Assembly (NCBI RefSeq): GCF_001895085.1
Contig: NZ_BDFD01000007.1
Coordinates: forward strand, 1 to 64,000
Reading direction: 5' to 3'
Origin: Mariprofundus micogutta
GTDB taxonomy: Bacteria > Pseudomonadota > Zetaproteobacteria > Mariprofundales > Mariprofundaceae
Length of the DNA stretch: 64,000 bases
Positions 44,974 to 54,800 of the stretch are shown piece after piece. Every line of letters starts with the position of its first letter. The first letter of the stretch is position 1. The translations under genes were made by a program, and so were the position numbers. A model generated the notes under the pieces. The model did not search any database, was not told the origin of the DNA, and saw only the letters and a list, made by a program, of their open reading frames with translations.

Positions 44974-46122
44974 ATGCGAAGAATCGATCAGATTGAGCCT
45001 TTCCGGGTCATGCAACTGCTGGAACGTGCCAAAGAACTTGAAGCCGAAGGGCGTAAAATCATCCATATGGAAATCGGCGAGCCTGACTTCTCCACACCTA
45101 CTTCAATCATCGATGCCGCTAAAATGGCGCTCGATAGCGGCGATTTGTTTTATACCCCATCAACCGGAAACCCAGCCCTGCAACAGGCTCTCTCCAACTG
45201 GTATAAAGATGAATATAACGTTGATGTATCACCTGAACGCATTCTGATCACACCGGGAACTTCGGGTGCTTTCAGTCTGATTTACGCAGCCCTGCTTGAG
45301 GCCGGGGAATCGATCCTCCTCCCTGATCCGGGTTACCCATGCCAGCGTAATTTTATCCGCCTGGCAGGCGCCGAGCCAATCAATATCCCGGTTGGTCCTG
45401 ATACACGATACCACCTCTCTGCAGAACTGGTAAAACAACACTGGAAAACCGGCACGCGCGCTGCCGTGGTGATCAATCCATCCAATCCTACCGGCACTCT
45501 GATTGACGCTGATGAGCTACAACATATTGCACAAACATGCAGGAAGTCAGGTGGTTATCTGATTTCAGATGAGATTTACCACGGCCTGACTTATGGCATC
45601 AAAGCTCGCTGTGCGCTCGAATTTGATGAGCATGCCATTGTCGTAAACGGCTTCTCGAAACGCTGGGCTATGACAGGCTGGCGTGTGGGCTGGATTATTG
45701 TGCCTGAAGAGCTGATCGATGCCTGCAGGCGTGTAATGCAGAATATTTTTATCGCCGCCCCCACCCTCTCCCAATATGCGGCCATTGCGGCATTGAAAGA
45801 GCAAGAAACCTGCGAGGCCATGCGCACGGCTTATGATGAACGCAGACAATATCTGCTTGCCGAGCTGGCAAAGCTGGGCTTCGATATTGTCGTGCAACCA
45901 CAGGGGGCATTTTACATCTATGCCAATGTAGAAAACATCACCGATGATTCAAAAGTATTCTGCTGGGATATACTTGAAAAAACAGGAGTAGCCATCACGC
46001 CTGGAGAAGATTTCGGACAATTCCAGTCAGACCGGCATGTGCGTTTCTCCTATGCCACGAGTCTCGAAAATATCCGCGAAGGCATTCAGCGCCTGAAAAA
46101 TACAGTAGGCGATTGCCGTTAA
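44974..46122 (+). CDS. Class I/II PLP-dependent aminotransferase
   Basis: 382 residues of fold-type I. IHMEIGEPDFSTP, TPGTSGAFSLIYAALLEAG, INPSNPTGTL and the PLP lysine in NGFSKRWAMTGWRVGW are clear. It belongs to the aspartate/alanine/N-succinyl-DAP aminotransferase group; I cannot choose among substrates. It precedes secA by 178 bp without a clear terminator. Confidence 0.88.
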   Translation: MRRIDQIEPFRVMQLLERAKELEAEGRKIIHMEIGEPDFSTPTSIIDAAKMALDSGDLFYTPSTGNPALQQALSNWYKDEYNVDVSPERILITPGTSGAFSLIYAALLEAGESILLPDPGYPCQRNFIRLAGAEPINIPVGPDTRYHLSAELVKQHWKTGTRAAVVINPSNPTGTLIDADELQHIAQTCRKSGGYLISDEIYHGLTYGIKARCALEFDEHAIVVNGFSKRWAMTGWRVGWIIVPEELIDACRRVMQNIFIAAPTLSQYAAIAALKEQETCEAMRTAYDERRQYLLAELAKLGFDIVVQPQGAFYIYANVENITDDSKVFCWDILEKTGVAITPGEDFGQFQSDRHVRFSYATSLENIREGIQRLKNTVGDCR

Positions 46123-46300
46123 ATGCGTTCAGGGGTTGAAAAACCGAAAAAACAACCCCACTTACAAGCTTCGCCTTTGCCTCCTTCAGTGGTAACCTGC
46201 GCAGCCTTTAGCTGTCCGAGCCTTGGCGGCAACGGCATAAATGCCAAAAATAGAAAGTCAGACCGTTTGATTTTCAGAATACCCTAGTGGAGCCACCATC

Positions 46301-48955
46301 ATGTTAAACATCCTCACCAAGCTGTTCGGTAGCCGAAATGATCGCCTTCTCAAAGAACTATGGCCCATCGCCAAGCAGGTCTCCGCACTGGAAGCCGATG
46401 TGCAGGACCTTTCTGATGAAGAACTGGCCGCTAAAACTGTTGAGTTCCGCCAACGCCTGAGTGATGGGGCGACAACCGATGAACTGCTGCCTGAAGCCTT
46501 TGCTGTCGTACGCGAAGCATCACACCGTGTACTTGGCATGCGTCATTTCGATGCTCAGATCATCGGCGGCATCATCCTGCATCAGGGTAAAATTGCCGAA
46601 ATGAAAACAGGTGAAGGTAAAACCCTGACTGCAACCCTGGCCGTCTACCTCAATGCGCTGTCAGGCAAAGGCTCGCATGTTGTCACCGTCAATGATTACC
46701 TGGCCAGTCGTGATGCTGAACAAATGGGCAAACTATACGGTTTCCTCGGCCTCTCCACCGGCGTGATCGTGCATGGCATCACCAATGATGAACGTCGCGA
46801 TGCATATGCCAGCGATATCACTTACGGCACCAACAATGAATTCGGTTTTGATTATCTGCGCGATAATATGGCCTTCTCATCCGATGAACTTGTCCAGCGC
46901 GGTCACCACTTTGCCATCGTCGATGAGGTGGATTCAATCCTGATTGATGAATCCCGCACGCCGTTGATCATTTCCGGCCCTGCCGAACAGGCCACCGAGT
47001 TATATGTACAGGCAGATGGCCTGATCAAGCAACTTGCTGAATCGGATTATGAGAAGGATGAGAAGGATCGTGCTGTCTCCTACACCGAAACCGGTAACGA
47101 TAACGTAGAAAAACTATTCCGTGATGCAGGTCTGCTGACCAACGGCAGCCTGTATGACCCTGAAAATGTTAATCTGATGCATGCTGCGACTCAGGCACTG
47201 CGTGCCAACACGCTGTTTGCGCGTGAAAGTGATTATATCGTTCGTAATGATGAAGTAATCATCATTGATGAGTTTACCGGCCGCATGATGCCGGGTCGCC
47301 GTTATTCCGATGGTCTGCATCAGGCACTGGAAGCCAAAGAAGGCGTAACGGTTCAGCCTGAAAACCAGACACTGGCCTCAATCACCTTCCAGAACTTCTT
47401 CCGCATGTATGACAAACTGGCAGGTATGACCGGTACAGCCGATACCGAAGCCGAAGAGTTCCAGAAAATCTACAAACTGGAAGTTGTGATCGTACCAACC
47501 AACAGGGATATGATCCGTAACGATGTCGCCGATGTTATCTACCGCGATGCAGCAGATAAATTTGAAGCCATTGTGAGTGATATCGAAGTTGTACATCAAG
47601 AGGGCGCACCGCTGCTGGTTGGCACCACCTCTATTGACAAGTCTGAACTGCTTTCCGAGATGCTGAAGAAGAAAGGCATCAAACATGAAGTTCTCAATGC
47701 CAAACATCATGAGCGCGAAGCGGAGATCGTTTCACAGGCAGGCCGAAAGGGTGCAGTCACCATCGCTACCAATATGGCCGGTCGTGGTACCGATATCATG
47801 CTCGGTGGTAACCCGGACATGCTGATTGCCCAACTTCCGGCCAAACTCTCCGAAGCTGACCGTGAAGCCAAAGCTGAAGAGATCCGCACTGCATGTGCTG
47901 CTGAACATATCGAAGTAGTAGAACTCGGTGGACTGCATATTCTAGGCACCGAACGCCATGAGTCACGCCGTATCGATAATCAGCTGCGTGGTCGTTCCGG
48001 CCGTCAGGGTGACCCGGGTACAACCCGCTTCTACCTGTCGCTTGAAGATGATCTGATGCGCATCTTCGGTGGCGAAAAGATGCAGTCCATGCTGACCAAG
48101 ATGGGCTTTGAAAAGGGTGAAGCGATTGAACACCCATGGGTAACCAAAGCGATTGAGAATTCTCAGAAGAAAGTTGAAGGGCGTAACTTTGATGTACGTA
48201 AAAACCTGCTGGAATATGACGATGTGATGAATCAGCAGCGTGATGTGACCTACTCCCAGCGCCGCGAACTGCTGCAAGTGGATGATGTGCATGATGTCAT
48301 CGAAGATATGCAGGCTGATTATGCAGGCCGCCTGGAAGACGAGTTCCTTGATGGTCACATTGAAGAATGGCGCCTGGACGAACTGCAGGAAGCGTTGAAA
48401 GAGCGTCTTTCTGTCGAATCCGACCCGAAATCCTGGCTGGAAAGTGATGAGGTGGAAACTGCCGGTGATATGACCATCAAACTGGCTGAGTGCCTGAAGG
48501 CACACATGGCGGCCAAGGAAGAAATCACCGGGGCTGAACAGATGCGCGGCTTCGAGAAATATCTCGTACTGCAGATTCTCGATCACCACTGGAAAGAACA
48601 TCTACTGGCGATGGATCACCTGCGCCAGAGTGTTGGCCTGCGCGGTTATGCGCAGAAACAGCCGATTCAAGAATATAAACGTGAATCATTTGAGCTGTTT
48701 GAAGGCATGCTCGACAAGGTACGTGAAGAGACCATGACCGCCCTTCATCGTGTGCAGGTCGAGCAGGAAGCTCCGATTGTAGAACAGACAGCTGAACAAC
48801 AAGATGTTGGTCCTGTAAACTATAGTCATGGCGATGACGCGCCGGAAGAAGAGTCGCACACCTACAAACGTGAACACCCGAAAGTTGGCCGCAATGAACC
48901 ATGCCCATGTGGTTCAGGCAAAAAATACAAACAGTGTCACGGTAAACACGCTTAA
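46301..48955 (+). CDS. secA: Preprotein translocase ATPase SecA
   Basis: 884 residues. Motor domain with [15 protein letters not shown] (Walker A), [17 protein letters not shown] (Walker B), [13 protein letters not shown] and [19 protein letters not shown]; helical wing and scaffold; C-terminal zinc motif [13 protein letters not shown]. It drives export of the signal-peptide proteins seen in this window. Its stop overlaps the argJ start (TAATG). Confidence 0.98.
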   Translation: MLNILTKLFGSRNDRLLKELWPIAKQVSALEADVQDLSDEELAAKTVEFRQRLSDGATTDELLPEAFAVVREASHRVLGMRHFDAQIIGGIILHQGKIAEMKTGEGKTLTATLAVYLNALSGKGSHVVTVNDYLASRDAEQMGKLYGFLGLSTGVIVHGITNDERRDAYASDITYGTNNEFGFDYLRDNMAFSSDELVQRGHHFAIVDEVDSILIDESRTPLIISGPAEQATELYVQADGLIKQLAESDYEKDEKDRAVSYTETGNDNVEKLFRDAGLLTNGSLYDPENVNLMHAATQALRANTLFARESDYIVRNDEVIIIDEFTGRMMPGRRYSDGLHQALEAKEGVTVQPENQTLASITFQNFFRMYDKLAGMTGTADTEAEEFQKIYKLEVVIVPTNRDMIRNDVADVIYRDAADKFEAIVSDIEVVHQEGAPLLVGTTSIDKSELLSEMLKKKGIKHEVLNAKHHEREAEIVSQAGRKGAVTIATNMAGRGTDIMLGGNPDMLIAQLPAKLSEADREAKAEEIRTACAAEHIEVVELGGLHILGTERHESRRIDNQLRGRSGRQGDPGTTRFYLSLEDDLMRIFGGEKMQSMLTKMGFEKGEAIEHPWVTKAIENSQKKVEGRNFDVRKNLLEYDDVMNQQRDVTYSQRRELLQVDDVHDVIEDMQADYAGRLEDEFLDGHIEEWRLDELQEALKERLSVESDPKSWLESDEVETAGDMTIKLAECLKAHMAAKEEITGAEQMRGFEKYLVLQILDHHWKEHLLAMDHLRQSVGLRGYAQKQPIQEYKRESFELFEGMLDKVREETMTALHRVQVEQEAPIVEQTAEQQDVGPVNYSHGDDAPEEESHTYKREHPKVGRNEPCPCGSGKKYKQCHGKHA

Positions 48956-50160
48956 TGCCTGTAAACCAGCCTGAGCTGTTACCTGCGCTGGATGTTCCCG
49001 GTTTCAAAGTCGGCACAGCATCCTGCGGTGTAAAGTCTGCGGACTTAAAGGGTAAACGTACCGATCTCACTATCATTGCTGCCGATGTAAACTGCCATGC
49101 CGCAGGCACGTTCACGCAGAATCGCCTGCGTGCAGCCTGTGTTGATCTCGGGGAACAAGCCATCACTGACAATGGTTCAAACATTCGAGCCATCGTAGCC
49201 AATAGTGGCAATGCCAATGCCGGAACCGGTATCCGTGAAGAAGAATGGGCACAAATGATGATTGCGACTGCTGCTGATTCCCTCGGCATCAACAGCAATA
49301 GCGTACTTTCCGCTTCAACCGGCGTTATCGGCACACCCTTCCCCATTGAACGTATTGTTGAAGGCATCGGTGAGGCCTCCGCCTGTGCGTCAGGCTGGCA
49401 GGAAGCTGCACATGCGATTCGCACCACTGATACCTATGCCAAGTGGGGCTCCAAACGTGTTGGCGATTTCACGATTACGGGTATCTGTAAAGGCAGCGGC
49501 ATGATTCATCCGAATATGGCTACCATGCTCGGGTTCATTGCTACCGATGCACCACTTTCTCAAAAACAGCTGCAGCCCATATTGAAACGGGCTATCGGCA
49601 AATCCTTCAACTCTATCTCCGTGGATGGCGACACCTCCACCAATGATACCGTTTATCTGCTCTCCAGCGGCTTGGCTTTGGGTCATGGGCAACTGGCAGA
49701 TACGGACGCTTTTGAAGCCGCATTAACTGAACTATGCATCGAGCTTGCCCAGATGATCGTGCGCGATGGAGAAGGCGTGAGCAAATTTGTAACGATCAAC
49801 ATTGAAGGCGCCGCATCTGAAGAAGAGGCACGCCATGTCGGACGTACGATTGCCATCTCCCCGCTGGTAAAAACCGCCTTTGCCGGTTCTGATGCCAACT
49901 GGGGGCGTATTGTTGCTGCTGCCGGCAATGCAGGCATAAACTTTGATCCCGATAAAATTTCCCTGTGCTGTGATGATGTTGTGATGATGGAAGATGGCAG
50001 CCTTCATCCGGATTATTCTGATGAAGCAGGCATGCTTGTCTTTGCCCAGCCTGAATTTTCTATCACACTGAATCTGGGTATGGGAGAGGCATCTGCCACC
50101 ATCTGGACAGGTGATCTGACGCATGAATACATCACCATCAATGCAGAGTATCGGACCTGA
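48955..50160 (+). CDS. argJ: Bifunctional ornithine acetyltransferase/N-acetylglutamate synthase ArgJ
   Basis: 401 residues. It cleaves itself before the catalytic threonine in HPNMATMLGFIATDA, giving alpha and beta chains. SISVDGDTSTNDTV and FAGSDANWGRI belong to the active site. It recycles acetyl groups in arginine synthesis. Whether it is also an N-acetylglutamate synthase is not decidable here. It overlaps secA by one base, the usual secA-argJ-mutT order. Confidence 0.95.
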   Translation: MPVNQPELLPALDVPGFKVGTASCGVKSADLKGKRTDLTIIAADVNCHAAGTFTQNRLRAACVDLGEQAITDNGSNIRAIVANSGNANAGTGIREEEWAQMMIATAADSLGINSNSVLSASTGVIGTPFPIERIVEGIGEASACASGWQEAAHAIRTTDTYAKWGSKRVGDFTITGICKGSGMIHPNMATMLGFIATDAPLSQKQLQPILKRAIGKSFNSISVDGDTSTNDTVYLLSSGLALGHGQLADTDAFEAALTELCIELAQMIVRDGEGVSKFVTINIEGAASEEEARHVGRTIAISPLVKTAFAGSDANWGRIVAAAGNAGINFDPDKISLCCDDVVMMEDGSLHPDYSDEAGMLVFAQPEFSITLNLGMGEASATIWTGDLTHEYITINAEYRT

Positions 50161-50354
50161 TTTTGCTTAAACCGCAAAAGGCATTGCCTCAGGCCATCCA
50201 TGGCCTTCGCCTTGCGGGCGGCTATTCGCCGTCCAAACGGATATCCTACCTTTTTGTCTTATCTTTTGCTCATTAGCGCAGAAACAAGTGCGCGGACTTG
50301 CTTCTGCTCACAAGTTCCTGCGGATTTGACCGCCATCCATGGCGGAATGTACTA

Positions 50355-50750
50355 ATGCGCACACGTACCATTGCACTGATTGCCCCCTTTGATGACAAAG
50401 GGAATGTGCTGCTTTTGAAAAGGGATTCCAACCAACATTGCGGTGGCCTGTGGTCTTTCCCCGGCGGCAAGATTGAAAGCGGTGAAACCCCGAAATCAGC
50501 TGCCAAGCGCGAACTAATGGAAGAGACCGGACTGACCGGTTCCGACTGGAAACTGCTCGGCATGCACGACTTTGAATACCCGGATCGCAAGCTAAGCTTC
50601 CTGCTCTTTACCTGTTCCTGTGATAAACTCGATTCGCTAGCCTGCGAATCCGAACATGCTTGGCTCACGCTTGATAACCTGCTCGAGCTCCCCATGCCTG
50701 AAGCCAATGTGGAACTTCTCAATATGCTCTACACAGAGTCCAACAACTAA
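50355..50750 (+). CDS. mutT: MutT-type Nudix hydrolase
   Basis: 131 residues (8-oxo-dGTP diphosphatase type). The Nudix box is complete: GGKIESGETPKSAAKRELME, then ETGL. Begins MRTRTIALIAPFDD. It lacks the C-terminal ThiE-like domain found fused to many gammaproteobacterial MutTs; a stand-alone protein of that type is encoded at 7.3 kb. A 6-bp hairpin (CCGCCA/TGGCGG, 50330-50345) ends nine bases before the ATG and would cover the GGCGG that could act as SD. Confidence 0.9.
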   Translation: MRTRTIALIAPFDDKGNVLLLKRDSNQHCGGLWSFPGGKIESGETPKSAAKRELMEETGLTGSDWKLLGMHDFEYPDRKLSFLLFTCSCDKLDSLACESEHAWLTLDNLLELPMPEANVELLNMLYTESNN

Positions 50751-50871
50751 CGAAATATTTACGCGATGACTGTTGACCCATTACCACTGTTTTGTCCAGT
50801 CGTGGCCAAAGGTAACCAGAAAGGCAGTTGAGGCTCTCAATAATACAGCCGACCGACAGTCATAATATGTA

Positions 50872-50899
50872 TTGAGGAATTTATCTTCAGGAGTATAAT
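50872..50899 (+). promoter_or_regulatory. Sigma-70-type promoter of response regulator gene
   Basis: TTGAGG (50872-50877), 16 bp, TATAAT (50894-50899), about 37 bp before the start codon of the receiver protein at 50943. Confidence 0.65.
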
Positions 50900-50942
50900 G
50901 ATAGCGCTGGCTTCTGTACGTTAGGGATGCTCTGGGGGGATT

Positions 50943-51407
50943 ATGTTCCACCTGATTGAAGATAATACGTATATAAGGGAATTTTTAGCTGCGATAATTC
51001 AAGATTGCGGAAGTGAAACGATGGAGTTTGCATCTCCGGTCGATTATCTCAATTATATTGATTCCGGCGCATACATTAAACCAACTGCTGTAATTACTGA
51101 CGTTCACATGCCAAACATGAGCGGATATGAAATGATGGGCATAGTATTGGAGCGTTTCCCTGACATTAATTTTGCTGTTATCAGTGGAGAACCGACGATA
51201 TCAAGTCGAAACAAAGGTTTGGCATGCATGTACTTGGCAAAGCCATTTCATCCTGAGGCAATTCAAGAGATGTTAAATAAATTCAGTCGCTGTAAAGTTG
51301 AAGGAGCATCTACCGAAATAGGGTGTGCTTCATTTGGAGACAGAGAAGAGTTTGGTGTATTGGATTGCGTGTGTCCAAAACTAGCCTGCATGAAGTCAAA
51401 GCACTAA
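50943..51407 (+). CDS. Single-domain response regulator with Cys-rich tail
   Basis: Residues 1-115 form a receiver domain: acidic pocket IEDN at the start, phospho-acceptor Asp in VITDVHMPNMSG (near residue 53), and the conserved lysine in YLAKPFHP. The last about 40 residues hold five cysteines (including CKVEG, GCASF and LDCVCPKLACM), which is not a known output domain and might bind a metal. A run of six G precedes the ATG. No histidine kinase is nearby. AT-richer than neighbours. Confidence 0.85.
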   Translation: MFHLIEDNTYIREFLAAIIQDCGSETMEFASPVDYLNYIDSGAYIKPTAVITDVHMPNMSGYEMMGIVLERFPDINFAVISGEPTISSRNKGLACMYLAKPFHPEAIQEMLNKFSRCKVEGASTEIGCASFGDREEFGVLDCVCPKLACMKSKH

Positions 51408-51515
51408 CAACTTTCTTTATAGCTTTTCTCCCATTCCAAACTTAGCGGCATGTATGCCGGATCTGTCGACTCAAACGTAAGCAACGAATCGTCAGAGTTT
51501 TCAGCTTTCCGATAG

Positions 51516-52412
51516 TCAACCGGTTCTCTTTTTAGCTCTTGGGTGTGTCTGGTCATAAACCTCGGTGAGTTTAGTGATGTCGAGGTGGGTGTATCGTTCA
51601 GTGGTCGCCAGCGATGCGTGACCGAGAAGCTCCTGAATAGCGCGCAGATCTACACCTCCGGCCAACAGGTGGGTGGCAAAAGAATGACGCAGGCGGTGCG
51701 GGGTGACAGATATATCCGCGCCGGTAGTCAAAGCCCGGTCTTTAAGCATGCGTTGCACGCTACGCACAGATAATCGCTTGCTGTATTTGTTGAGAAAAAC
51801 AGCCTGCTCTTCTGCGGGTGCAATACGTTCAGCAAGATAAGCCTGTAAATATTGAATAGCCCCCTGTGGTAGCGGCACGATGCGTTCCTTTCGCCCCTTA
51901 CCAAACACACGCAATTCAAACTGATGCATATCGATATCATGAAGATTCAGGCCAACCACTTCCGATACACGCAGCCCGCAACCATACATAACTGCAAGCA
52001 AAGCAAGGTCCCGACAATCACTGGCCCGGTCCGTTTGGTGCATCAAAGCCTGCGTCTGTTCAGGCGGCAGGGTTCGCGGCAACCGTTTTGGCTGCTTGGG
52101 AGGACGCACACCTGCTGCGACATTGGTTTCGCACCAGCCTGCATGCACTGCCGCATCGAAGAAACTGGACACTGCAGACAAACGACGAGCCAGTGTAGAG
52201 GCAGCAAGGCCGGATGCGTGGCAATGCACCAGCCAGTCCTGAACCTGCATGCGGGTGATTGTCTTCAGGACACGTTCCTCACCACAATGTTCGGTAAAAC
52301 GGGAAAGATCACGGCGATATGCACTTACAGTATGTTTGCTTGCCAAGCGCACATCGGCCAACTCATGCAGGAAGGATGTTACGGCCTCTTTGAGGCAGGG
52401 ATCAGCTTTCAT
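51516..52412 (-). CDS. xerC: Tyrosine recombinase XerC
   Basis: 298 residues: N-terminal SAM-like core-binding domain and C-terminal catalytic domain with Arg in GCGLRVSEV, Lys in FGKGRKERIVP, HRLRHSFATHL, LGHASLATT and Tyr in TERYTHLD. Resolves chromosome dimers at dif with XerD. The start at 52412 lies inside the end of the DUF484/GGDEF gene (11-base overlap); longer frames to 52499 are unlikely. The DUF484-xerC neighbourhood supports XerC rather than another recombinase. Confidence 0.93.
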   Translation of the reverse strand: MKADPCLKEAVTSFLHELADVRLASKHTVSAYRRDLSRFTEHCGEERVLKTITRMQVQDWLVHCHASGLAASTLARRLSAVSSFFDAAVHAGWCETNVAAGVRPPKQPKRLPRTLPPEQTQALMHQTDRASDCRDLALLAVMYGCGLRVSEVVGLNLHDIDMHQFELRVFGKGRKERIVPLPQGAIQYLQAYLAERIAPAEEQAVFLNKYSKRLSVRSVQRMLKDRALTTGADISVTPHRLRHSFATHLLAGGVDLRAIQELLGHASLATTERYTHLDITKLTEVYDQTHPRAKKRTG

Positions 52413-53523
52413 CTCCACTGCCGGAATCTGATTCGGCAATCTCAAAACGATTGCCACCCAGTGCCTTGGCGACATACATCGCCTGATCGGCCACCGCAAT
52501 CAATGCTTTGACTGCCATATCTTTATCGACTGCTGAGAATGCCACACCGACGCTGATACTGGTTTTTTCTCCATCTTTCAGCTCTTCACCGGCAACTGCC
52601 TGCACTGTCTGTTCCGCAATCTCTCTTGCCTTCTCTTCGGAACAGCCGGGCAAGAGCAGAACAAACTCATCTCCACCCATACGAATCAGGGGATCATTGG
52701 AACGCACATGTGCGCGCAATGCTTTACTGACTGCAGCCAGTATCTCATCCCCTGCTTCATGGCCCAGCCTGTCATTCAGCAACTTGAACTGATCCACATC
52801 GGCATACAGGCAAGCAACTTTGGTTTTACCAAACCACTGCGACAAAGGCTGATGACTGTGCGGCTGCAGAAAACGACGATTGTGACTGCCGGTTAAAGTG
52901 TCCGTGACGGAAAGCCTGGCCAGATGTTCACGCGCAACCGCATGTTCCAGGGTCATACCAACGACCTGTGACAGATGCTGAAGAAAATCACTGCTCTGAT
53001 CAGGTGCGAAACGATCCCGGTCTACTGAACCGACACCGAGCACACCGAAAGGTTTATCCAGATCACCCAATGTCAGCAGAGCAATAGATCCCAGATGCTG
53101 ATCCTGTGCATCAAGCCATTCAAATGACGATTCAGCAGATAGCTGAACCAGCCATGCACGCTTGCGCGACAGCCCCATCTGCTTGATCTCACCTTTCTCT
53201 ACCCAAACCAGATCCCGTTCAGAAAGCGCATCGAGTTTATGTCCGCCCATGAAGCTGGAGCGATCCAGCCAGAAACGTACAAAATCAAGTTCAAAGCCGG
53301 AACGCAGACCCCGCAACAGCGTAAAGCAGAGATCTTCCGGATCGGTTGATTTGAGCACCTGGGATTCGAGCTCGAACATGCGAGAGAACAGACGTTCATT
53401 CTGGCGAAGACGCTGCATCACCTCAGCCACATAGGCTTTCAATTCACGATTTTCTTCGGTCAGCTTCTGAAAACGGCGCGATGAAAAACCTTCGATGTTG
53501 CTTACTTCTTTTTTTTCACTCAC
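52402..53523 (-). CDS. DUF484-like domain fused to GGDEF diguanylate cyclase
   Basis: An N-terminal coiled region is followed by a GAF-like DUF484 module (LFSRMFELESQVLKSTD, then FGVLGVGSVDRDRF), then a GGDEF domain with SVTDTLTGSHNRRF, ADVDQFKLLNDRLGHEAGDE and intact RMGGDEF. RSND five residues upstream of GGDEF matches the RxxD inhibitory site, so the enzyme is probably active and product-inhibited in making cyclic di-GMP. In many gammaproteobacteria DUF484 alone sits before xerC; here it carries a cyclase. Confidence 0.88.
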   Translation of the reverse strand: MSEKKEVSNIEGFSSRRFQKLTEENRELKAYVAEVMQRLRQNERLFSRMFELESQVLKSTDPEDLCFTLLRGLRSGFELDFVRFWLDRSSFMGGHKLDALSERDLVWVEKGEIKQMGLSRKRAWLVQLSAESSFEWLDAQDQHLGSIALLTLGDLDKPFGVLGVGSVDRDRFAPDQSSDFLQHLSQVVGMTLEHAVAREHLARLSVTDTLTGSHNRRFLQPHSHQPLSQWFGKTKVACLYADVDQFKLLNDRLGHEAGDEILAAVSKALRAHVRSNDPLIRMGGDEFVLLLPGCSEEKAREIAEQTVQAVAGEELKDGEKTSISVGVAFSAVDKDMAVKALIAVADQAMYVAKALGGNRFEIAESDSGSGDES

Positions 53524-54800
53524 TGGTTCAATGTCTCTTCAAGAAGAATTTTCCATGGCTGGCTTTCAGAATCTCGTGCCAGATACAGGCGCTTACGCCC
53601 CTGATCGGCATAGTTGCTGGATCGATATTGTTGATCAAATTCAGCCACTACCATTTCACCCTCTGACCAGCGATTCGGATCATGCATCACTGTCATATTA
53701 TCAAACCTGACTTCTATGAAAGATTTATTGGCATTCACGCGGCGTTTGTAATGCTTCCATGCTGCCAGATCACGCTCACCTGAACGGAATTTAGCATGAT
53801 AATGAGACAGGTATGATGTGCTGTTCAATGAGGTCCAGTCCGAGCGCCACGTTTCAATCGCTTTACGTACGGATTCAAGCAGTGCACGCTTTTTATCCTG
53901 CTGATCAAATTCAAAATTTTCACCGACGATCACCCAACTGCGCTTCAACTTCACATGATTCGCCACCTCAACCAGACGATTATTCGAGATAGAGAAACAA
54001 CCTCGCGTATCCTGCGGGGGACGACGCAATACATCGAGCGGATAACCATGTAACCAGATGCCATTGCCGGTCTTGTTATGCAGCTGATCCAGCTCATTGG
54101 GATAATCGATCGGAAATGCTACCGGACCGTAACGCGGAGCCAGTTCATGGCCATCCAGCTTGCTGATAAAGCGGTAAATACCATTGGGTGTTTTACCATC
54201 GCCCTGCACCTTCTTGTCGCCCTGCTCCGAACCGGTCACCACATATTCATCGGCGATCTTTCTCAAGCCGCCATTGCCATCGGATTCATAAAGAAACATG
54301 CGATTACGCGCCTTATCAAACATGAATACGTTGGCGACACCTGTACCGGGCAGAAGAATGTCCACCGGATCTCCCGCATCCTGATTCAGCTTATCAATGA
54401 ATGAATAGAGTCTGGCATTGGCCTCGCCCAAACCAAGATCGGCTGAGGCAAGCAGCTGCCCCTGCTTGTTCGTATCATCACTATATGATCCGGCCTGTTT
54501 CATGGCATCGACTGCCTGAATCCGGTGCGCTTCTGCCTGCAACAATGCGACCAGAGGGTCCTGTTCCTTAGCCGATGCCAGCAGGGCCAGAGCCTGTCCC
54601 GGCCGGTCAGATTTCAATGCCGCTGTTGCACGCAAAATCGTGCGCTCCTGTGCGTGCATACTGCGCACTACCTCATGGTTGCCATCTTTCAATACCTGCG
54701 AAACATAGTTCATCTGCTCATCGGCAAAGGCCTGCGCTGACATAAGCAGCAGGAGCAGAACGACAAAAGATGCGCGCATGATGTTACAGGGCTTTTTCAT
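53520..54800 (-). CDS. L,D-transpeptidase (YkuD) with C-terminal NTF2-like domain
   Basis: A signal peptide (MKKPCNIMRASFVVLLLLLM) is followed by an alpha-helical segment, a YkuD domain with HGYPLDVLRRPPQDTRGC holding the catalytic His and Cys (RGCFSISN), and a C-terminal about 110-residue domain (WRSDWTSLNSTSYLSHYHAK). The last domain is also present in the adjacent TPR protein. It probably crosslinks peptidoglycan or attaches proteins to it in the periplasm. The start at 54800 has GGAAA upstream; an ATG at 54779 is also possible. Confidence 0.88.
   Translation of the reverse strand: MKKPCNIMRASFVVLLLLLMSAQAFADEQMNYVSQVLKDGNHEVVRSMHAQERTILRATAALKSDRPGQALALLASAKEQDPLVALLQAEAHRIQAVDAMKQAGSYSDDTNKQGQLLASADLGLGEANARLYSFIDKLNQDAGDPVDILLPGTGVANVFMFDKARNRMFLYESDGNGGLRKIADEYVVTGSEQGDKKVQGDGKTPNGIYRFISKLDGHELAPRYGPVAFPIDYPNELDQLHNKTGNGIWLHGYPLDVLRRPPQDTRGCFSISNNRLVEVANHVKLKRSWVIVGENFEFDQQDKKRALLESVRKAIETWRSDWTSLNSTSYLSHYHAKFRSGERDLAAWKHYKRRVNANKSFIEVRFDNMTVMHDPNRWSEGEMVVAEFDQQYRSSNYADQGRKRLYLARDSESQPWKILLEETLNQ

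Noticed and set aside
46123-46287. 54-codon ORF between the aminotransferase stop and secA, as a possible SecM-like arrest peptide
   Set aside because: It starts directly after the upstream stop, has no hydrophobic export signal and no recognisable arrest motif, and its composition looks like translated intergenic DNA. Position alone is not enough.
48525-49427. 300-codon minus-strand ORF across the secA/argJ junction
   Set aside because: It overlaps two well-supported genes on the opposite strand and shows no motif.
50161-50200. ACCGCAAAAGGC after the argJ stop as a further repeat copy
   Set aside because: A single short match without tandem units or an opposite arm, although the position after a stop codon is suggestive.
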